Assembly: GCA_902490055.1 (NCBI GenBank)
Contig: CABUCP010000274.1
Span: 1-5,106 of the forward strand
Direction of reading: 5' to 3'
Source of the DNA: an uncultured Klebsiella sp.
GTDB lineage: Bacteria > Pseudomonadota > Gammaproteobacteria > Enterobacterales > Enterobacteriaceae
Length of the DNA: 5,106 bases
Shown here: positions 1 to 5,106 of the stretch, in pieces
How positions within the stretch are numbered: position 1 is the stretch's first letter
How the letters are laid out: every line of letters begins with the position of its first letter
Position numbers and translations under genes: made by a program
Notes under the pieces: model-generated
The model's database searches: none
Told to the model about the DNA's origin: nothing
Seen by the model: only the letters and a program-made list of their open reading frames with translations

Positions 1-281
1 AGTACGGGGTTGGCGAAAATCTTCGATAGTACGCTGACGCGGTTGCCTAAACGCGGGGTAAGCTTACCGCTGATGCTGCGGATCCAGCCGCCTTGCCACT
101 CATCCTGATCTTCCCAGTTTTTCGGATAGCCGATGCCCGGTTTGGTTTCCACGTTGTTGAACCACGCGTATTCCATGCCTTCGCGGCTGCTCCAGACGTT
201 TTTACAGGTGACGGAACAGGTATGACAGCCGATGCATTTATCCAGATTCAGCACCATCCCAACTTGTGAACGTATTTTCAT
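1..281 (-). CDS. narY: Respiratory nitrate reductase 2 beta subunit NarY (iron-sulfur protein), N-terminal part only
   Basis: The beta subunit of membrane-bound nitrate reductase carries electrons from the haem b subunit (NarV) to the molybdenum subunit (NarZ) on the cytoplasmic face of the inner membrane. My translation gives 93 codons, beginning MKIRSQVGMVLNLDKCIGCH, before the window ends; the E. coli protein is about 514 residues, so over 80% is missing. The first ferredoxin-type motif is intact: Cys16, Cys19, Cys22 and Cys26 (CxxCxxCxxxC). In the family the first three bind one [4Fe-4S] cluster and the fourth serves a partner cluster. Residues about 48-65 (PGIGYPKNWED, then EWQGGW) match recalled E. 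coli NarY rather than NarH, which has PGQGFPTDWEN and KYKGGW. The ATG overlaps the narZ stop as ATGA and has a strong AGGAGG seven bases upstream, so the start is secure and translation is probably coupled. It is partial because of the window edge, with no sign of damage. Confidence 0.92.
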   Translation of the reverse strand, partial: MKIRSQVGMVLNLDKCIGCHTCSVTCKNVWSSREGMEYAWFNNVETKPGIGYPKNWEDQDEWQGGWIRSISGKLTPRLGNRVSVLSKIFANPV

Positions 282-3200
282 TTCTTCGCCTCCTGTACCT
301 GATCGCGACCTTCGCCATCCAGCCAATCAATATTTTTCATTTTGCGGATCATGATGAACTCATCGCGGTTGGAACCGACGGTACCGTAGTAGTTAAAGCT
401 GTATGCCAGCTGGGCGTAGCCGCCAATCATATGTGTCGGCTTCGGACAGACGCGGGTAACGGAGTTATGGATACCGCCGCGGCGGCCAGTCACTTCTGAG
501 CCTGGAATATTCATAATGCGTTCCTGAGCGTGATACATCATGGTCATCCCCGGTGGAACGCGCTGGCTCACCACCGCACGCGCGGTGAGGGCGCCGTTGG
601 CGTTGAAGGCTTCAATCCAGTCGTTATCCTCAATCCCCAGCTCTTTCGCATCGGTTTCGCTGATCCAGACGATTGGCCCGCCGCGCGACAGCGTCAGCAT
701 CAGCAGGTTTTCGCTATAGGTGGAATGGATCCCCCATTTCTGGTGCGGCGTCAGGAAGTTCAGCGCTTTTTCCGGGAAACCATTAGGCGGCACTTCCTTC
801 ATGTGGCTGACGCTGCGGGTATCGATCGGCGGGCGATAGGCCACCAGGCTTTCGCCGAAAGCGCGCATCCAGGGGTGATCCTGATACAGCTGCTGGCGGC
901 CGGAGAGCGTGCGCCACGGGATCAGTTCATGAACGTTGGTGTAACCGGCGTTATAAGAGACGTGCTCGCTTTCCAGGCCGGACCACGTCGGGCTGGAGAT
1001 GATTTTGCGCGGCTGCGCCTGAATATCGCGGAAGCGGATTTTCTCATCCTCTTTATTCAGCGCAAGGTGGGTATGATCGCGGCCGGTAAATTCTCCCAGC
1101 GCCTGCCAGGCCTTCACCGCCACCTGGCCGTTGGTCTCCGGCGCCAGGCTCAAAATAACTTCGGTGGCATCAATAGCGCTATCGATCCGCGGGCGGCCTT
1201 TGGCTGGTCCATCGAGCTTGACGTAGTTCAGCTTGCCAAGGAAATCGACCTCGTCTTGCGTATTCCACGAAATGCCTTTTCCGCCGTTACCAAGCTTATC
1301 GAGCAGCGGCCCCAGTGACGTAAAGCGTTCCCAGGTGGCCGGGTAGTCGCGCTCCACCAGCGCAATTGACGGCGCGGTTTTACCTGGGATCAGATCGCAT
1401 TCACCCTTACGCCAGTCGAGAACGTCGAACGGCTGCGATAACTCAGCCGGGGAATCATGCTGCAACGGCACCAGTACCACATCGGTCTCTTTATCGAGAT
1501 GACCGACGCACACTTCAGAGAAGGTTTTGGCGATGTCCTTGTAGATCTCCCAGTCGCTTTTTGCCTCCCAGGCCGGGTCGACGGCGGCGGAAAGCGGGTG
1601 GATAAACGGGTGCATATCCGAGGTGTTCATATCGTCTTTTTCATACCAGGTGGCGGTCGGCAGAACGATATCTGAGAACAGACAGGTACTGGACATACGG
1701 AAATCCAGCGTCACCAGCAGATCGAGCTTGCCCTCAATCGCCGCGGTCTGCCACTCGACTTCTTCCGGCTTCACGTCATCGGTGGAGCCGAACTCTTCCC
1801 CCTGAATGCCGTTATCGGTACCGAGTAGATACTTAAGCATGTACTCGTGGCCTTTACCGGAAGAACCCAGCAGGTTCGAACGCCAGATAAACAGGTTACG
1901 CGGATGGTTCTTACCGTTGTCCGGCTGCTCGGCGGCAAAGCGAATCGCTCCGGATTTTAACGACTGAGCGGTGAATTCGGCCGGTGACAGCCCCGCGGCG
2001 TCGGCCTGCTGTTTGATGGTCAACGGGTTAACGTTAAGCTGCGGCGCGGAAGGTAGCCAGCCCATGCGCTCGGCGCGGACGTTAAAGTCGATCAGGTGGC
2101 CGCTGAATTTGCTGGCATCAGCCAGCGGCGATAGCAATTCCTGGGCGGTTAGTTTTTCATAGCGCCACTGGCTGGCGTGGTTATAGAAATAGGAGGTGCT
2201 GTTCATCTGCCGCGGCGGGCGGTTCCAGTCCAGCGCGAACGCCAGCGGCAGCCAGCCGGTTTGCGGGCGCAGTTTCTCCTGGCCGACGTAGTGCGACCAG
2301 CCGCCGCCGCTCTGGCCAACGCAGCCGCAGAACACCAGCATGTTGATCATTCCGCGGTAATTCATATCCATGTGGTACCAGTGGTTTACACCGGCGCCGA
2401 GGATAATCATCGAGCGGCCATGGGTTTTATGCGCCGTATCGGCGAATTCGCGGGCAATCTGTTCGATATGTTGACGCGGCACGCCGGTGATCTGCTCGGC
2501 CCACGCCGGGGTATAGGCTTTGACATCGGCGAAGTCTTTCGCCGTGTTGGCATCGTCAAGGCCGCGATCCAGACCGTAGTTCGCCAGCACCAGGTCATAC
2601 ACGCTAACGACTAAACCGCTTTCGCCACTGGCCAGCGGCAGCTGTTTCGCGGGTAGCTGGTGAAGCGTTACCGGCTCCTGCTTGACGCTGCGGAAGTGCG
2701 GGTTTTCGTTACCGCCGAAGTAGGGGAATCCCACCGATACCACGCTATCGCGGATATCCAGCAGCGACAGTTTTAATTCGATGTCTTTGCCGTCCGCCAG
2801 CTGTTCGAGGTTCCATTTGCCTTTTTCGCCCCAGCGGAAGCCGATTGAGCCATTTGGCGCGACCAGCTCGCCGTTGGCGTTGTAGGCGACGGTTTTCCAC
2901 TCCGGGTTATTACTTTCACCCAGACTGTTAAGCAGATCGGACGCGCGTAGCATGCGGCCCGGCACATAAGTACCGTCCTCGCGGCGGTCAAGCATCACCA
3001 GCATCGGCATATCGGTGTAGGTGCGACAGTAGTTGAGGAAATAGTCGCTCGGATTATCGAGGTGGAAGGCTTTCAGGATCACATGGCCCATCGCCATCGC
3101 CAGCGCGCTGTCGGTACCTTGTTTCGGCGCCAGCCACTGGTCGCAGAGCTTGGCGACTTCCGAATAGTCCGGGGTGATGGCGATGGTTTTGGTGCCCTTG

Positions 3201-4018
3201 TAGCGAACCTCGGTAAAGAAGTGGGCGTCCGGGGTACGGGTCTGCGGGACGTTAGAGCCCCAGGCGATGATGTAGCTCGAGTTGTACCAGTCCGCGGATT
3301 CCGGCACGTCGGTTTGTTCGCCCCAGGTCATCGGCGAGGCGGGCGGCAGGTCGCAGTACCAATCATAGAAGCTCAGACAGGTGCCGCCTATCAGCGATAA
3401 ATAGCGGGTGCCGGCAGCATAAGAGACCATCGACATCGCCGGAATTGGCGAGAAGCCAGCCACGCGGTCCGGGCCGTAGTTTTTAATCGTCCAGACGTTG
3501 GCCGCGGCAATCAACTGGTTAAGCTCTTTCCAGCTCGAGCGGATGAAGCCGCCTTTACCGCGCGCTTCTTTGTAGCTACGAGTTTTCACCGGGTCCTGCA
3601 TGATGCTGTCCCACGCCTGCACCGGGTCGGGATGCTGCGCCAGCGCGTCGCGCCACAGCTGAATCAGCCGCTTGCGCGCCAGTGGATATTTCAGGCGGTT
3701 GGCGCTGTAGAGATACCACGAGTAGCTGGCGCCGCGCGGGCAGCCGCGGGGTTCATGATTGGGCAGGTCCGGGCGGGTGCGCGGATAATCGGTCTGCTGG
3801 GTTTCCCAGGTGACCAGGCCGTTTTTTACATAAATCTTCCAGCTACATGAGCCAGTACAGTTCACACCGTGCGTGGAGCGGACAATTTTGTCGAATTGCC
3901 AGCGTTGCCGATAGCTATCTTCCCAGTCACGGTTGTTGTCGTAGACCTGACCGTGGCCGTTGGCAAAGGTCTCGCCTTTCTGCTTAAAGTAGCGAAAGCG
4001 ATCCAGTAGTTTGCTCAT
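278..4018 (-). CDS. narZ: Respiratory nitrate reductase 2 alpha subunit NarZ (Mo-bisMGD catalytic subunit), complete
   Basis: This catalytic subunit reduces nitrate to nitrite at a molybdenum bis-MGD centre on the cytoplasmic side of the inner membrane, fed by NarY and NarV. It is complete at 1246 residues, the length of E. coli NarZ. The N-terminus (MSKLLDRFRYFKQKGETFA) resembles the vestigial Tat-like leader of NarG, which has no twin arginine and in that family binds the chaperone NarJ (here presumably NarW). His50, Cys54, Cys58 and Cys93 match the unusual His/Cys3 ligands of cluster FS0. Asp223, in YCDLPP, matches the aspartate ligand of Mo. The molybdopterin oxidoreductase core runs from about 45 to 830, and the C-terminal dinucleotide-binding domain lies at roughly 1090-1205. 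NarZ-type markers include SYRQRWQFD (35-43), VTRVCPKP (1187-1194) and the end DQVQEAKK. A few segments read more like NarG. The ATG is preceded by AGGAG with a six-base spacer. The gene follows narU after 57 bases and overlaps narY by four. I see no frameshift or missing key residue. The alternative is narG, which is less likely given the neighbours. Confidence 0.93.
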   Translation of the reverse strand: MSKLLDRFRYFKQKGETFANGHGQVYDNNRDWEDSYRQRWQFDKIVRSTHGVNCTGSCSWKIYVKNGLVTWETQQTDYPRTRPDLPNHEPRGCPRGASYSWYLYSANRLKYPLARKRLIQLWRDALAQHPDPVQAWDSIMQDPVKTRSYKEARGKGGFIRSSWKELNQLIAAANVWTIKNYGPDRVAGFSPIPAMSMVSYAAGTRYLSLIGGTCLSFYDWYCDLPPASPMTWGEQTDVPESADWYNSSYIIAWGSNVPQTRTPDAHFFTEVRYKGTKTIAITPDYSEVAKLCDQWLAPKQGTDSALAMAMGHVILKAFHLDNPSDYFLNYCRTYTDMPMLVMLDRREDGTYVPGRMLRASDLLNSLGESNNPEWKTVAYNANGELVAPNGSIGFRWGEKGKWNLEQLADGKDIELKLSLLDIRDSVVSVGFPYFGGNENPHFRSVKQEPVTLHQLPAKQLPLASGESGLVVSVYDLVLANYGLDRGLDDANTAKDFADVKAYTPAWAEQITGVPRQHIEQIAREFADTAHKTHGRSMIILGAGVNHWYHMDMNYRGMINMLVFCGCVGQSGGGWSHYVGQEKLRPQTGWLPLAFALDWNRPPRQMNSTSYFYNHASQWRYEKLTAQELLSPLADASKFSGHLIDFNVRAERMGWLPSAPQLNVNPLTIKQQADAAGLSPAEFTAQSLKSGAIRFAAEQPDNGKNHPRNLFIWRSNLLGSSGKGHEYMLKYLLGTDNGIQGEEFGSTDDVKPEEVEWQTAAIEGKLDLLVTLDFRMSSTCLFSDIVLPTATWYEKDDMNTSDMHPFIHPLSAAVDPAWEAKSDWEIYKDIAKTFSEVCVGHLDKETDVVLVPLQHDSPAELSQPFDVLDWRKGECDLIPGKTAPSIALVERDYPATWERFTSLGPLLDKLGNGGKGISWNTQDEVDFLGKLNYVKLDGPAKGRPRIDSAIDATEVILSLAPETNGQVAVKAWQALGEFTGRDHTHLALNKEDEKIRFRDIQAQPRKIISSPTWSGLESEHVSYNAGYTNVHELIPWRTLSGRQQLYQDHPWMRAFGESLVAYRPPIDTRSVSHMKEVPPNGFPEKALNFLTPHQKWGIHSTYSENLLMLTLSRGGPIVWISETDAKELGIEDNDWIEAFNANGALTARAVVSQRVPPGMTMMYHAQERIMNIPGSEVTGRRGGIHNSVTRVCPKPTHMIGGYAQLAYSFNYYGTVGSNRDEFIMIRKMKNIDWLDGEGRDQVQEAKK
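289..294 (-). promoter_or_regulatory. Ribosome binding site of narY inside the narZ 3' end
   Basis: AGGAGG on the minus strand lies within the last codons of narZ (encoding part of VQEAKK), seven bases before the narY ATG at 281. Together with the ATGA stop-start overlap it fixes the narY start. It indicates both independent initiation and translational coupling, suited to equal amounts of the alpha and beta subunits. Confidence 0.85.
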
Positions 4019-4024
4019 GACATT

Positions 4025-4029
4025 CTCCT
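4025..4029 (-). promoter_or_regulatory. Ribosome binding site of narZ
   Basis: AGGAG on the minus strand lies six bases before the narZ ATG at 4018 and supports that start. It sits one base downstream of the stem of the intercistronic hairpin. The CC at 4052-4051 could add two weak pairs to its GG across a small bulge, which would partly occlude it; this extension is speculative. Confidence 0.8.
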
Positions 4030-4030
4030 G

Positions 4031-4050
4031 ACGGGGGATGACTCCCCCGT
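4031..4050 (-). promoter_or_regulatory. Intercistronic GC-rich hairpin between narU and narZ
   Basis: A perfect inverted repeat is read on the transcribed strand as ACGGGGGA, loop GTCA, TCCCCCGT: an 8-bp stem with five consecutive G-C pairs and a four-base loop. It begins 25 bases past the narU stop and ends one base before the narZ Shine-Dalgarno. No run of T follows on either side, so it does not look like an intrinsic terminator. Plausible roles, all inferred, are protecting the 3' end of a processed narU message, attenuating read-through, or modulating ribosome access to narZ. Confidence 0.6.
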
Positions 4051-4075
4051 GGTTACACTGCTTCGTCGTTTATTC

Positions 4076-5106
4076 TTATTTAGCGGACGGTTTGCGGCGG
4101 CCGTAAACCAACCAGGTGACCAGCACGCAAACAACGTAGAACACAAAAAAGACTTTCATCGCGCCGACCGGCGAACCGGTCATTGCCAGCGAGGTACCGA
4201 AGGCTTTCGGGATGAAGAAGCCGCCGATGGCGCCGATGGCGGCGATAAAACCGAGTGCGGCGGCGGTATCGGTAACCGCCTCATGCTGAGCCTCTTCATC
4301 GCTGCCGCCGCGTTTCTTCACGCTGTCGATGGTGAGCTGGCGGAAGATCACGGCGATCATCTGGAAGGTTGAGCCGCTGCCGAGACCGGCGGTTAGGAAC
4401 AGGCCCATAAACACCACGTAGAAGGCGAGGAAGCTACCGGAACCGGAGCCGGGCAGGGTGAGGAAAAGCAGGCCGGTAAATACCGCCATCAGGACAAAGT
4501 TGACCAGCGTCACCCGTACGCCGCCCAGACGGTCGGAGATTATCCCGCCGAACGAGCGCGCCAGCGCGCCGATAAACGGCCCGAAGAAGGCCAGCTTGAG
4601 AATATCGACATCCGGGAACTGGGTTTTCGCCAACATCGCAAAGCCGGCGGAAAAACCGATAAATGAGCCGAAAGTAGCCAGATATAGCAGGCTTAACAGC
4701 CACATATGTGGGCGTTTTAGCACCGGCAGCTGATCGCGAATCGATGCTTTCGAGCTGGCGATATCGTTCATGCCAAACCAGGCGAAGACGGTGGCGATGA
4801 CCAGTAGCGGCACCCACAGCAGCGGCGAGTTGCCGAGCCACAGCATGGCGCCGCCCGGCTGTTCAACGCCGCGCACGCCAAGGAAGGTAAAGATTGGCAG
4901 GAAGACGAAAATCGGCGATACCAACTGCATCACGCTGACCCCGAGATTGCCCAGTCCGCCGTTGATTCCCAGCGCGCTCCCTTGTTTAGCCTTCGGGAAG
5001 AAGAAGCTGATGTTGCCCATGCTGGAAGCGAAGTTGGCGCCGGCAAAACCGCAGAGCAGAGAAATGGTAATAAACACCCAGTACGGGGTGGCCGGATTTT
5101 GCACCG
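4076..5106 (-). CDS. narU: Nitrate/nitrite transporter NarU (MFS, NNP family), 5' end outside the window
   Basis: This inner-membrane transporter of the nitrate/nitrite porter family moves nitrate in and nitrite out, supplying the reductase encoded downstream. The reading frame is open to the window edge. The GTG at 5104 is an internal valine (family context AVQNP), not a start. The 342 visible residues correspond to E. coli NarU 121-462, so about 120 residues, including the first arginine of the substrate site, are missing. With that offset, the substrate-site residues known from NarK/NarU structures are present: Phe25 (145), Tyr141 (261), Phe145 (265) and Arg183 (303). The two glycine-rich nitrate signatures appear at about 50-61 (GLGNLGVSVMQL) and 282-296 (AALGFIAAIGAIGGF). 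Several hydrophobic membrane helices are evident, such as 134-158, 197-217, 225-240 and 315-335. MGNISFFFPKAKQGSALGINGG-like residues around 29-50 and the end LVYGRRKPSAK favour NarU over NarK. The stop is TAA. It is probably the first gene of narUZYWV; its promoter, RpoS-dependent in E. coli by report, lies outside the window. Confidence 0.9.
   Translation of the reverse strand, partial: VQNPATPYWVFITISLLCGFAGANFASSMGNISFFFPKAKQGSALGINGGLGNLGVSVMQLVSPIFVFLPIFTFLGVRGVEQPGGAMLWLGNSPLLWVPLLVIATVFAWFGMNDIASSKASIRDQLPVLKRPHMWLLSLLYLATFGSFIGFSAGFAMLAKTQFPDVDILKLAFFGPFIGALARSFGGIISDRLGGVRVTLVNFVLMAVFTGLLFLTLPGSGSGSFLAFYVVFMGLFLTAGLGSGSTFQMIAVIFRQLTIDSVKKRGGSDEEAQHEAVTDTAAALGFIAAIGAIGGFFIPKAFGTSLAMTGSPVGAMKVFFVFYVVCVLVTWLVYGRRKPSAK

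Noticed and set aside
530..1318. A 262-codon open frame on the plus strand
   Set aside because: It lies wholly antisense to the conserved C-terminal part of narZ, and its composition (rich in Arg, Ala, Gly, His) is that of a shadow of GC-biased codons. No recognisable domain and no context support a gene.
2177..2614. A 145-codon plus-strand open frame, and other plus-strand frames within 266-4372
   Set aside because: All are antisense to narZ or narU, whose reading frames are fully explained by conserved protein families. They look like codon-bias shadows.
4031..4050. Intrinsic terminator after narU
   Set aside because: The stem is strong but is followed on the transcribed strand by CAGGAGAATG rather than a U-tract, and the plus-strand side has no T-run either.
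4019..4075. A separate narZ promoter with FNR or NarL sites
   Set aside because: No TTGAT-N4-ATCAA-like FNR box or convincing NarL heptamer pair is visible in the 57-base gap, and the space is largely taken by the hairpin and ribosome binding site.
4434..4841. A 135-codon minus-strand open frame inside narU
   Set aside because: It is an alternative frame of the same strand, arginine-rich and without family resemblance, while the narU frame matches the transporter throughout.
5102..5104. GTG at 5104 as a start codon for the transporter
   Set aside because: The homologous position is an internal valine at about residue 121 of NarU, and the frame remains open to the window edge. The gene is truncated by the window, not short.
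1..5106. Mobile element, CRISPR array, tRNA/ncRNA gene or novel system
   Set aside because: The window is almost entirely filled by three conserved nar genes. I saw no direct-repeat array, insertion-sequence ends, transposase, integrase or RNA gene.

Overview
This is a wholly coding stretch of a gammaproteobacterial, almost certainly enterobacterial, chromosome carrying part of a respiratory nitrate reductase operon. All genes lie on the minus strand, so the operon reads from the right end of the window to the left. The proteins are close to E. coli nitrate reductase 2 (NarZ/NarY) and its transporter NarU. The DNA looks GC-rich by eye, with many G/C third positions. That fits Klebsiella, Raoultella, Enterobacter or similar genera better than E. 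coli, but the genus is an inference.

Layout in transcription order: (1) narU, positions 5106-4076, a nitrate/nitrite transporter of the major facilitator superfamily that lacks about its first 120 codons beyond the window edge; (2) a 57-base gap holding a perfect 8-bp GC-rich hairpin and the narZ ribosome binding site; (3) narZ, 4018-278, the complete 1246-residue molybdenum catalytic subunit; (4) narY, 281-1, the iron-sulfur electron-transfer subunit, of which only the first 93 codons are present. narZ and narY overlap by four bases (ATGA). narW (assembly chaperone) and narV (haem b membrane subunit) would be expected next, outside the window to the left.

As a unit, NarU exchanges nitrate and nitrite across the inner membrane. 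NarZ reduces nitrate to nitrite on the cytoplasmic side, using electrons passed through the NarY iron-sulfur clusters from quinol oxidised by NarV. Three points favour the narUZYWV assignment over narK-narGHJI: NarZ-type and NarY-type residues at positions that separate the paralogs, the NarU-type C-terminus, and a narU-narZ gap too short to hold the FNR/NarL-controlled promoter that normally separates narK from narG.

I see no mobile element, RNA gene, CRISPR array or undescribed system here. The points worth a second look are modest: the intercistronic hairpin beside the narZ ribosome binding site, a two-codon start-stop overlapping the narZ start, and stretches of NarZ that read more like NarG, which could reflect exchange between the two paralogous operons.
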